Assembly: GCA_905178155.1 (NCBI GenBank) | Contig: CAJINV010000010.1 | Location: 3,882,599 to 3,946,598, forward strand | Source of the DNA: Amoebophrya sp. A120 | Taxonomy: Eukaryota; Sar; Dinophyceae; Syndiniales; Amoebophryaceae | Direction of reading: 5' to 3' | DNA length: 64,000 bases | Shown: positions 1 to 9,684 of the stretch, piece after piece | Position numbering within the stretch: the stretch's first letter is position 1 | Layout: each line of letters opens with the position of its first letter | Translations under genes and position numbers: made by a program | Notes under the pieces: model-generated | Seen by the model: the letters and a program-made list of their open reading frames with translations, nothing else | Told to the model about the DNA's origin: nothing | Databases searched by the model: none

Positions 1-1
1 C

Positions 2-892
2 AACCCAACCTGGCTCTTCGCGAGGTACAAAAACGGCGGACACTTCTCCCCGCACACGGACGGCACGACCATGTTTGACTTCAATACCAGGACACTGTAC
101 ACTGTTTTGGTGTATTTGAATGACTTCGATATTAATACTAGTGCAGGGGTCGACGTGCAGGGAGATGAAGAAGAAGATGAACAACTACATGTAGACCAAC
201 AGGAAGGTCGTGATGAAGGATCTGCTACTCCGGAGACCCGTCCCAGCACGGACGGGGAGGAGAGTTGTGGTGACAGAAAATCTTCAGAAGACACTGAAAC
301 AAAGGCCAGAGGCGGAAGAAGCAGAAGAAGAAAATCTTCCTCTAGAAGTTCTAGGGAAAGAGGAGCATCGTCGCCAATTATCTACTGCCATCGTCCAAAA
401 ATGACCGCAGAGAGTGCTGGACCTCCTGCTCTGAATGACATCGTCGGAGGTTCAGCGACCACTAATATACAACGAGTATCCGAATCCAAAATCCTCGCAA
501 ACGACCACCTCTTGAACAATTCCGGCGGCACGAATATCTACCGCGACGAGCAAATTTGGGAAGCGTTGGAGAAAAACGAAGATGACAACCGGATTATCGG
601 GAACAGAAAACACGTCGCGGACACGGTCATTCCGAAGGCGGGGCGGGTTTTAATCTTTTACCACCGCTTGATGCACGAGGGGCTGCCGAGTCGGAGCAAG
701 TACATCATCCGGACTGATCTGGTGTTCAGGAGAAAAAATCCCCTGTTGACTGCGGAAGAGGACAAAGAGGCTTTTTCTTTGTATCAAGAAGCGGAAGTGC
801 TGGCGGAAGAAGGAAAAAACCGGGAGGCGATGGAAAAATTCCGCTGGGCTTTCGGAATGAGCAAGGAGTTGAGAAAAATTTACAAGCAATAA
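2..892 (+). CDS. 2OG-Fe(II) oxygenase (prolyl 4-hydroxylase-like), 5' partial
   Basis: The frame is open from base 2, so the gene starts before the window; 296 residues are visible. The first residues carry an R-Y-x-x-G-G-H-F-x-x-H-T-D-G block. Its H-x-D pair is the iron-binding motif of the 2-oxoglutarate/Fe(II) dioxygenase fold, and a later L-M-H-E-G plus an Arg in Y-I-I-R-T-D give the distal His and the 2OG-binding Arg. The likely reaction is hydroxylation of a protein side chain, as in P4H-like enzymes. A Ser/Glu/Arg-rich low-complexity insert of about 110 residues (191-410) separates the two halves of the barrel, which is unusual. The tail (760-890) is a helical, TPR-like stretch. No introner is visible in this part. 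Confidence 0.8.
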   Translation, partial: NPTWLFARYKNGGHFSPHTDGTTMFDFNTRTLYTVLVYLNDFDINTSAGVDVQGDEEEDEQLHVDQQEGRDEGSATPETRPSTDGEESCGDRKSSEDTETKARGGRSRRRKSSSRSSRERGASSPIIYCHRPKMTAESAGPPALNDIVGGSATTNIQRVSESKILANDHLLNNSGGTNIYRDEQIWEALEKNEDDNRIIGNRKHVADTVIPKAGRVLIFYHRLMHEGLPSRSKYIIRTDLVFRRKNPLLTAEEDKEAFSLYQEAEVLAEEGKNREAMEKFRWAFGMSKELRKIYKQ

Positions 893-1751
893 ACAAATAG
901 TTCTACAATAACCCATCTTGCTTTTGATGTTTGTTCCGAATTTGATACCAGCGTTTTCAGTATGAGAAATGGACTACTTACTAGCGACTACTTTTCTTGT
1001 GCACTGTGGTTTGTACGATCATGCGTTTCATCGCAACGGCGACGTAGTTTTTTCTTCAGCGACCGTATTAGGTACGAGTATAACACACGTACATTCACAA
1101 CATCCTGCCGTCGCATGGTTTTCGTTTTTCTTTCTTTCTTCTATGCGAAGCTGCTGTTCTCTCCTTGGCAATCAGAAAACCGCAGGCTGCAAAAATGACC
1201 AACGCATCCTCTTCGCTGCCAGTTCCAGCAAAGAAGATACAAGAGATTTTTTCAAATTGGCCCTATGAAATCAAAGGTAAACTCTACTCCTTGCACGCGA
1301 TCCAGAATCAGAAATAAGAAGTTGATAGCGAATCAATAGCCTGATCATCATGCAGATGCAGTTCGGGTTTCCCTGCTACTGACTCCCTTGCAAACTTTCG
1401 CTATAGGTGTAATTCAACACTTTCCAATGTTTATGTTATTTTGCAAACCACAACCAGGGAACATTGATGCGATGGCGGTTAAATTGGTATATGATTGTAT
1501 CGGCCAAGAACATCAATATGCTGCTTTATTCAGTAATGTGTCTGTGTGCAGTTGCAGGTGTACTGCTTGGTGGTTTGTGTTACATTGTAGTATCGAAGCA
1601 GTGTAGCAAGTGCAATTAGAGGAGTAGGTGCACATAATCACGACGAGATGAACTACATACAACAGTGATGTAGTCGCGAGAATTTCGTATGAAGATAAGG
1701 TACAACTACCACAACTATTGAAGCTGCTCATTCCGCATCAGAAACTACAAC
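893..1751. other. Intergenic region
   Basis: I see no supported gene. Small ORFs here lack recognisable motifs and overlap in several frames. The stretch presumably holds the 3' end of the oxygenase transcript and the promoter of the next gene. Confidence 0.5.
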
Positions 1752-3486
1752 ATGCTCGACCCGGCCGATGACGATCTTTCCCTTCCTTTCGAGGAACAGA
1801 TCGACATATTGCTTTCTATGTATCCCGACCGGAATCTGACGACAGTGGAAGACAATGCAATCTCTCAGCCGGGGAAGATTACGAAGGCAAGGATAGACGT
1901 TTCCCCCAACGTCGGGGGGGATACGAGATTGGAGTTCTTGCAATGCACGGTGGAGTATTGTTGTGAGATAAAGCCCGCGCCAGCTGCGGTACAACCTCCA
2001 AGGAACAAGGGGAAATCTTCCTCCTCATCTTCGTCCAAGAATCCCTCGCCATCGAATACGAATTCTGCAAAAGGACAACCTCAACCTTCGCATTGGAAAG
2101 TCGTAAAGTCCGTGAATATGGATGAGGAAGACGTGAAAGTGCTCCTCCACCGGCTGTCCACCGAGACGGACTCCTTTTTAGACGGCGTCCCTTTGGCGGT
2201 GGATTTACTAACCTCCATGAACGAAGAACTACGAGGGGATTGCCCGGTCTGTCTACTCCCCTTGCACGATGAGGAGGAAATGGCGGCGAGTGGTGGAAAA
2301 GGCGTGAATCTGCTCTTCCGGCCGAGTGTGTGCTTTCATGCGGTACTGATTAGAAGTGATAGTGACATAATTTTTACGCTTTGATGAATGATTGAATGCG
2401 CATGGGTTGTTGCTCGTAGGCACAACATGCGGTCCGACAAGTTGTATGATTTCCGATGCTTTGCTATGCGATACAAATGTGAAGAACTTCTCCTCGATAT
2501 ATCAAATAAGTACATTTCTTCCGATATTGAAAATACAGATGCACCGCGACTGCGTTTCCGAGTACTGGTCTTCTGTCCCGAACCCCGTCTGCCCCGTGTG
2601 CCGCGCGGAAGCCGCCGACGCAGATTTCTTGGAGCTCGGCATAAAACGGTTCGTCGAGCCAGAGCAGCCAAAGGAGTTTTCAAATAACCGAGATAGAAAC
2701 AACAGAAAGAACAACAACTTCGACAAGGACAATCCGCCCCCAATCAAGCTTGCAAACCACATGACAGAGGAGGAATTCCATCTACTCCCGGACGCGGCCT
2801 TGTCAAAAAGGGCGCGGAGGAGAAGAAACCGGTTGCATGAGCGGGGGTATAGGGAGTGGGATCCAAGTTGTGCTATGGAGGATGGAGGGGTGTATGACGA
2901 AACCAACGGCGCGGCTAACGCCGCCTCGCCACCCATTGTTCTGAAGCCAGCTGAAGGAGGGATACGGGATAACGACGGTTCTGCTACTATGCAAAAACAC
3001 CCCTCGACTTCCACCACAACGAGCAGCTCCGCAACCTCCTCGAACAAGGCCAGAACAGACAATAATCTTCTCCGTTCGCCAAGGATATCGGAACAACAAA
3101 CAGCTACCGGAGGTGGATCTACTTCTTCTTATACCCCTGCTTCTTCTTCAGCAGCGGCCACTAGTACAAGTGCAGGAGGTGTACCACCAAAGAAGAAGGA
3201 AGAAGTGAAGCAAACGGCGCTGCAGCTAGGTACGAAAAAGAACAAAGAATTCAAAGAATCCTTCCAAAAGCTGAAGGAGAAGAACAAGAAAGATATCCAG
3301 GACGCGCAGTATTACCGTACGACAAGTGCGAAGGCTGCGTACGCGATATTGCACTTCACGACGGCGGAAAAAGCGCTGAAATTAATGCTGGAGTTGAGGA
3401 ATAAACCGGTGCAGGAACAAGGAACAGGAGGGGAGAGTACTAACGATGAGGACAGCTGGAAGGTGAATTACTATTTCCCGGAATAG
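1752..3486 (+). CDS. RWD-domain RING finger protein (RNF25-like E3 ligase)
   Basis: Two exons, 1752-2342 and 2539-3486, joined by a GT-AG intron, give 512 residues. The N-terminus (residues about 5-75) looks like an RWD domain: E-x-Q-I-D-I-L-L-S-M-Y-P-D, then a hydrophobic strand ending in a Cys-rich turn. A RING-H2 follows. C-P-V-C-L is in exon 1, C-F-H closes exon 1, M-H-R-D-C opens exon 2 and V-C-P-V-C-R completes the zinc ligands, so the intron cuts the RING and the split confirms the join. RWD plus RING is the layout of RNF25/AO7, a ubiquitin ligase that recruits E2 enzymes. The last 300 residues are basic, Ser/Thr-rich and low complexity, with a helical Lys-rich segment near the end. 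Confidence 0.8.
2343..2538 (+). other. Canonical GT-AG intron in RWD-RING gene
   Basis: Starts GTACTG, ends TACAG, 196 bp; phase 0. It lacks introner ends and flanking duplication, so it serves as an internal control for ordinary splicing in this genome. Confidence 0.85.
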
Positions 3487-4358
3487 TATTAAAGTGCGGT
3501 GCTCGGTTGTAATCGGTTTCGAAGCCGAGCTTGAAGCTCAAAAGCTGGAGCTGCACACACGCACCACGTCCCACACCACATAATGCGTCGATATCTTGAA
3601 ATCACTAGCGACAATTGAAATGTTAAATCCCACGACCAACGCGACACACGGACATGAAAATGTTTTTCCGAAGATCATCCATGCGCTTTGTGCGGAAGTA
3701 AAGCGACAATATCTGAAGCAACGCGCCCTTGCTTTTGCTTTTCAGGAAGCGAACGTTGAGTCGTTGCAGACCGGAAACCGCAAGTGCCTCATGTTCCTGC
3801 TAGCACCCACGGTGCCTACGATTACTTGTTTGTAGCTGCAGCGGCCTGCATCACTTCATCGGTAATCTGTCTGTCGTTTTCATGGAAACAGAAATATTGA
3901 ATTCGGTGATGACTCTCGTGCATCAGAATCGTAAATTGCCTCGGTTTATTGCCACGCGCGTAAGAATCGCAATGGAAATGGATTTTAAACAAAGTATCGG
4001 TTCCCTGTTTGCGTATGATGGATAGGTCGCGCGACGTAAAAACCTCATCTGATCGGTCGTCCAAAATCGTACATCGTCTCGCGGGGACACAAGAAACGCA
4101 AGTCGTTCGTGATTTATTTTCTCTCGGTCAACACAGTCGCTCTTCGTGCAACGTAAGTAGTGCTAGTCGTCGTCTTTAGCCGCGCTCGAAATAACGAATA
4201 GAAACAATACTCGCTCTTTTCCTACTCAATCTTCAGGTGAAGTAGACGTTCTGTTTTTTTCACCTATATTTGATGTTGCCCCCAATAACACACTGTAATT
4301 GTTTCTAAAAGTAAGTATACACCATTCTTTTTTACCAAACTTCTGAACACTTCGCACT
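3487..4358. other. Intergenic region
   Basis: No gene that I can support. Short ORFs on both strands (3596-3835 +, 3822-4064 -) lack family features. Confidence 0.45.
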
Positions 4359-6742
4359 ATGGTCCGGCCCGCCGAGGAGAACCGGCCGTTCAACGGCAGC
4401 AGCACAAACCGGTCAGGAATTTGGGATGACCTACTCGGGAAAGCAGGGGCGTTCGCTTTCTTAACGGTATAGTGAAGAAGTTTGTGGTCATGCATGAATA
4501 AACTGATTGGAAATGGAAAGTGCATCGCTGTACCTGTCTGTCTCTGTGCATCGCAAACAAAGCAATCTACAACATCTGACAATATTCAAATCGAAAACAA
4601 AAGCGAAACAACGAATGAAATCTCAGGTTGTCTCCATCGCCGTGGGCACGCTTTTCAGCCTAATGTGGTACAGCTGTCATCCGGAGGGTGTCATGAACGC
4701 GGAAACGTTGAAGAAAAAGCTCGCGTCCGACCCCTTTCTCGCCGAATCCTCGATGGCCTCCACGTATGAACTGCAAAAGTATCGCACTCGTAGTAATTGC
4801 TATTGCAGTCCTGCATTACAAATCTCCTTCCTGAGACAAATCCGCATTACAAATTCCATTTCTCATGCTGGACAAATTTGTGATGCAATTTATAAAATAA
4901 CAATAGAGAATTTTTGGTCGGATTTTTCTGCCTTATAGATTATAGGGGCTCCCTTAGAAAATGATTAGTAGGGAGATCACTTTCTAGATGATTCCCTTAA
5001 ATGAGCTTTTAGACGAAGCTCCTAAGGGAAGCTTCTAAGGGAACACGGGTAACAAAAAAACTGGCACTGTGGGGAACAAAAATCCTGCATGCCGTGTGGG
5101 GACCAAAAATCCTGGCGTTGCAACTTGCAACGCCAGCCGCCCAGGCGTTGTTAACAGCCCTCGCGGCCTGCGCTGCAAGTTGCGGCCCGCGGTGGAGGCG
5201 TTGCAACGTCCGGAAGCTTGCATGCCAGAAAAAGGCTAAGGGGCGCGCGTCCCAGAATAAACAAAACCCAGCGGACTTTACCGCGGGCCAACTGGCTCAA
5301 GGAAATGAATCGAAAAAAAAACGCCGGGCCGGTTTTTAGCAGGCCTATTCTGGCCACCCCCAAACCCCGACCCCGCTTGGGGGGTAGGGGGGGGCGATGA
5401 CATCCGGCAAAACGAAAAGTAGGGGAGCGCCCCTTGCGAAGCTTAAGGCAAACACCACCCAAAGGGCACAAGCGCAACGCCCCGGGGATATATCTGGGGA
5501 TATATCTGGGGATATGTCTGGGGATATATCTGGGGATATATCTGGGGATATATCTGGGGATATATCTGGGGATATATCTGGGGATATATCTGGGGATATA
5601 TCTGGGGATATATCTGGGGATATGTCTGGGGATATATCTGGGGATATATCTGGGGATGTATCTGGGGGGATATCTGGGAAGGTATCTGGGGATATCTCTG
5701 GGGGGGTATCTGGGAAGGTGTCTGGGGATATGTCTGGGGAGATATCTGGGGAGATCTCGGGGGGGGGGGTCTGGGGATAGGTCTGGGGCAGCGCTGTGCT
5801 TTTTGGTCATGTTTATATTTCGGCCGCGTAGGTTACAGCAGGGCCGTCCGTGGAAAATGACTAGCAGGGGGCGCGCTTCTAGAAGTTGTCGCCAGGAGTC
5901 CCACCTAGAAAGCTGCAGCGAAGACGCGCTGAAGAAAAGGACTGGCATTGCGGGGGCCGTCCTCGCGGGCGGGAAATAGCACAACAGTGGAGCTCCTCTT
6001 GGCTCCGAATCCGATTTCTTTTCCTTATAGATTAGAGGGCGCTCCATAGGGGCTGAGTAGTACGTAGGGGAGGCCGTTCTAGGAGTTTTTTTGTGGTAGC
6101 GGCCCCACCGGGCGGGCTTCTTTAGAATGAAGGGGCCGGCGAAACGGCAGGGGGTGCGCTGCGGGTGGTCCTGTCTAGAAATGAGACACCGCACACGAGG
6201 GCAATCAGGCCAAGGCCCGCGGCCGGGTGGGGGCGAGCTAGCTAGGGGCTGAGCTCAGGGAACGAAAGCGAGCGCGCCCTCCAATGTGGGCCGCTACTAG
6301 GGAGGGGCGTTGCTAGCAACCGCGGGCCCGGTTTGCCATGCTAAAACCGCCCGCCGGGTTTCTAATACATAGTGGCCGCGTTTGCGCTAGGTAGCAGATC
6401 CTCAATGGCGAGACTCTTTCGACTAGCCTGCACCCCCATGCTCGCTAAGTTTTTTCCTGGGTGTTTACATTTAGACTTACTAGACGACCTATCGCCGGCG
6501 TCCTGGACGCCGGCGTAGTAGTCTAGTACTAGTACGATGCTTTTGCAAAGCATACCACGCAAGACCACATGGACGCAAAGAACGCCGGGGCGGGGCAGAA
6601 TGGCCTGGCCGCAAACAGTGTGTCCCCAACCAGCGCAGCGGCGTCCGCGGCCGCCGCACCAACAGCAGGAGGAAGTCCAGCGGCAGGTACTACGACGGGT
6701 GTAGCTGCAGGAGGCGCTCCGCCGGCCACGGGGCTGTCGTAA
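4359..6742 (+). CDS. Small single-pass membrane protein, unknown family
   Basis: Three exons (4359-4466, 4627-4764, 6560-6742) give 142 residues. A GT-AG intron (4467-4626) is followed by a 1790-bp introner intron. A hydrophobic helix of about 20 residues (about 31-50: A-F-A-F-L-T-V-V-S-I-A-V-G-T-L-F-S-L-M-W) is built across the first splice junction, which supports that join. The second join rests on a perfect CCACG duplication and an unbroken frame. The C-terminal 60 residues are Ala/Gly/Ser/Pro-rich with no Cys. I do not recognise the family; topology suggests a membrane-anchored protein with a flexible tail. Confidence 0.65.
4467..4626 (+). other. Canonical GT-AG intron
   Basis: GTATAG at the donor and CTCAG at the acceptor, 160 bp, phase 0. 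Its removal creates the transmembrane helix of the gene. Confidence 0.7.
4894..6520. repeat. GC-rich insertion inside an introner
   Basis: This block has no introner features and is much richer in G and C than the flanks. It contains a 12-bp minisatellite and two diverged copies of a CCTTATAGATTA...GGGG...CTCC segment (about 4934 and 6022). Long ORFs through it, such as 5151-6194 on the minus strand, are artefacts of the minisatellite and base composition. Confidence 0.6.
5484..5780. repeat. 12-bp minisatellite
   Basis: About 24 tandem copies of GGGGATATATCT, nearly perfect in the first half and diverging to GGGGGTATCT-like units toward 5780. It lies in the GC-rich insertion within the family B introner. 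Confidence 0.95.
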
Positions 6743-7618
6743 GACCAAGATTATGGGATTCCTGCGTTGTAGCTTCTTATCCTCGTAATATTCGAAATCT
6801 AATACTTGATGTGAGTAGGATAAAACGACCTGACGCATCAAAATTAACTTTGCTTACTTGTTGGTCTGTTTTATATTTCGAGGCCCACAATTACAGAAAG
6901 AGAAATTCAAATTTGCACTCCAAGTCAAGTGTATTGAAAGCAGGTAGAATGTTTTCTGTACCGACCTTCAACAGCAAAAGAACCCAATGTCGTGCAAGAA
7001 CTCTTTTGTACTGGAGCATTTTTTAAGCAGATTTGTTACAAGAGAAGTCTAGTATGCCACCGGCGAAGTGCACGCGGCACTGCCTACAACCGCATTGATA
7101 GAAGTGCACGAAGAAAAACACTTCTTGTACGGACAGACGCAGCAATCGCAACGCCACTACCTCGTTTCCCTCTTAACAAGGTTTGCTCAAATATTAAAGT
7201 GGTGCTTTTTTTGTGCCCGGCACGATTATGTGCCCCTCTGAAGATTTCGCTTCTGGTGTTGGCTTTTTTCACGACCTTCGTCATTCGTAGAGTTGCATTC
7301 GGCAGTCCAGTGCGACACAGAGCGACTGAGGGAAGCAGATGTGGGCTTTTTTGTGACGTCGAGAGAGAAGGATATGCACGCGCCCTGCCTGCGTCGTCGG
7401 TATCGAAAAGATGAGAGGATCATGTCGAAGCCATGTAACTACTATTCTTGCCGTAACTTGAAATGGTCGAGTTCCCGTTAGTCGCTGATAATGTAAGTGA
7501 AGCTCCAGATGAATCTTCTGGATTGCAGAGGTGGTCGAAACTGCAGCTGATCTTCCTTTGCGCACTGTTACTACTGTATGTAAGTACAGAAAGAGGGCAT
7601 AACTATTCGAAAAGAAAA
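6743..7618. other. Intergenic region
   Basis: No supported gene. Two GTAAGT sequences (near 7492 and 7579) could be donors of a 5'-UTR intron of the next gene, but I cannot place an upstream exon. Confidence 0.4.
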
Positions 7619-8913
7619 ATGGACCTCCACGTGCTGCAGGGCCTGGAGCAGGCGTCCTCCTCCTCCCTTGACAAAACTCTGAAGGAAGAAAAAGCCCGAC
7701 GAAAAGACAAGGAATTCCGCGAATTTCTGGTGCATTCCGGTGCGGCGGACTCTCTCCTGAAACTCGTCATTTCCCTTCGCGAGCACGAGGCGTTCACAAG
7801 TGAGAAGTTTCCGCTGTCGACCGAGGAAAAGACCGGGATTTTGAAACTTTTGTTCGACTTCTACGGATCCCAGCCAGATCCGATATGGGACGAGATCGAT
7901 TTTTTGAGAAAATCGAACACCGCCATGGGACAGGATCTGGTGACGTTGGGGAAAAGTATAAAATGAGACATAAAAGTTTAGCTGGTTGTAGTGGTTTGGT
8001 AAAACAAAAACGACTTTTGTCTTTAATACTATGAGAGTCCTCGCAGGAATACACTTGAAGTACTTTATTAGATTCACGCGGTTCATCTGTGTTGCGCAAA
8101 CACACAACTAGGTATCACCAGTGTTGAGCAGGACATTGCAGTAGTGCAAAGACGAGCTTTCGCGGTCCGGGCATGGAAATTCATCTCCAACCTCGAGGGG
8201 ACGGATGAAAGGACATTAGATATCCTGAGTAAAAACATACCCACACCAGAGTCAGGATGGGGATTTTGCAACACAAACCTAGGAGTTTTGTGAGTCACGC
8301 ATGACAAGTTGCACTATGCAGTAGTGCAGGTTAGCAAGTGCAGCCGCATCACAGATTCATCTGCTCATCCTGTTCACAGCATCACAAATTCCAAAACACA
8401 ATTGGAAATGGCTCTCATGGGGATGCGCGTTACAAGTCTTCCTGTCTTTGCAAATCTGCATTACAACTCTGGCGTGGGTACGTTTTTGCTCAGGATATTA
8501 GAAGAGGGCCAGACGCTGCAGAAACGAGACGCGATAAGCGGTAATTACAATTAGGGCTACTTATACTTTGTCATGCAGATTTGAACATAATGATAGTCCT
8601 TACACACTGCAGTTCAGCATGACAAACCGAATCCGAATTCATCATATACCAAACCGAAGGTAAAGAGTTTCTCACCCGTCTCATCGGCGCCTACAAGAAG
8701 CTCCCACACCCGTCGCTGGTCGAGCTGCCGTCGATAGAGAAGAAGAAATTTGTCAACCGAGGGGATGTGGACGACCGAATGGCGCTGGTGTTCATCCCGG
8801 AGGCCTTGGGATTGACGGAGGACAACTCGGCTGGGCCGTTGTATCCGGAACCGGACGAGGAGTGTTTCGCGAAAATCGCGGAAGTGCTGGCTGCGCTGCA
8901 GGTGGAGGAGTGA
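7619..8913 (+). CDS. MYCBP/AMY-1-like protein
   Basis: Exons 7619-7955, 8112-8220, 8503-8540 and 8660-8913 give 245 residues. Introns 1 and 3 are GT-AG; intron 2 is a family D introner. Residues about 27-55 read D-K-E-F-R-E-F-L-V-H-S-G-A-A-D-S-L-L-K-L-V-I-S-L-R-E, which fits the start of the MYCBP (AMY-1) domain, where a helix with F-R-x-Y-L-x-x-S-G-x-x-D-x-L-x-K-V-L-V-x-L is typical. The remainder is helical and acidic at the C-terminus. The start chosen is the ATG after AAAAA; an upstream in-frame ATG at 7463 would add 52 residues. Exon 4's acceptor is inferred from frame and is the weakest point. Confidence 0.55.
7956..8111 (+). other. Canonical GT-AG intron
   Basis: GTATAA donor and ACTAG acceptor, 156 bp, phase 1. 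Removing it avoids a stop (TGA) at the exon edge. Confidence 0.65.
8221..8497. mobile_element. Introner, family D
   Basis: Ends TATCCTGAGTAAAAACATAC and GTACGTTTTTGCTCAGGATA; perfect TTAGA duplication at 8216-8220 and 8498-8502. Nearly identical in sequence to the copy at 53790-54068. Confidence 0.92.
8541..8659 (+). other. Probable GT-AG intron
   Basis: GTAATT donor and CCGAAG acceptor, 119 bp. Chosen because it is the only AG that keeps the downstream frame open to the stop at 8911. Confidence 0.5.
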
Positions 8914-9684
8914 CAGTGAGGATTTGTGATAAAAGACGAATAAATTCTCATTCGCACGTCTGTTGCTGTTCCCAACATCGGTTTGTCTGAAAGGCAATGC
9001 TAGTACTAATTGCTTGCTTCAACAAGCAAGAATCCGAGTGGCGTTGTGTCGGCCATCGTCGGTTACTGGCACTCATGCTGTGCAGTTCTGTTCTTTTGTT
9101 ATTTAACGCATCCTCGTGACCTGGTTGCGGTTGCGCGAGATGGTCGAATTTGGATTACGCTTTTCTTCCCGTAGCTCCATTCGGTTTATGTCATTGATGA
9201 CACCATCGCCCTTCGTTCGGTCAGGTACAGGTTCTCAATCTGTCTGACTCATGATTCGCTATCGCTACTTTTCGGTGTGGTTGTTTTTGTGCAAGTCGAC
9301 GAGGTTTGGCAATAATGTCGGTGTATGTATGAAGTATAGTAAGTACTTCCAAGTAGATCGTCCGTCTCGGCGACGATAAGCAATCGGAATTGCCCTCATG
9401 TGTTGTTCGGTGTAGATCACAATCGACGCTAAAGCCAATAAAGCTCCAGAGCATGCAAATCGACACTATGGTGAATAAAAGCACGCGACACTAAAGCTAC
9501 ACCACTTCACACTACAGCCAGTCACTTCTGGTGTTTTTCTCCTCCTCTTTGTTCTCAGTCTTTATCTTTACGTGTCACAGCCGAAGTCACCCCCTACTTT
9601 CCTATACATATGTTTTTACTTTATTCCACCCTCTGATTGCGCTCCTGGTGTATATTACCTAATCGTATCACTCCAAAATCAAAA
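8914..9684. other. Intergenic region
   Basis: No gene or introner seen. Pyrimidine-rich tracts near 9540 precede the polymerase gene. Confidence 0.45.

Larger units (their letters stand above)
4765..6554. mobile_element. Introner, family B, enlarged by a 1.6-kb insertion
   Basis: Left end TATGAACTGCAAAAGTATCG, right end ACGATGCTTTTGCAAAGCATA; perfect CCACG duplication at 4760-4764 and 6555-6559. A normal family B copy is about 150 bp. Here the copy is interrupted near 4893 and resumes near 6520, so a GC-rich foreign block has landed inside it. Confidence 0.85.

Noticed and set aside
962-1268. Two overlapping + strand ORFs after the oxygenase gene
   Set aside because: Different frames of the same spacer, with no recognisable protein features.
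5151-6194. 347-codon minus-strand ORF with R-Y-I-P repeats
   Set aside because: It is the reading of the 12-bp minisatellite and GC-rich DNA inside an introner; the same stretch is open in several frames.
8301-8500. Possible CRISPR-like direct repeats shared between 8.3 and 53.9 kb
   Set aside because: The similarity is two copies of one family D introner, not an array with spacers; the genome is eukaryotic.
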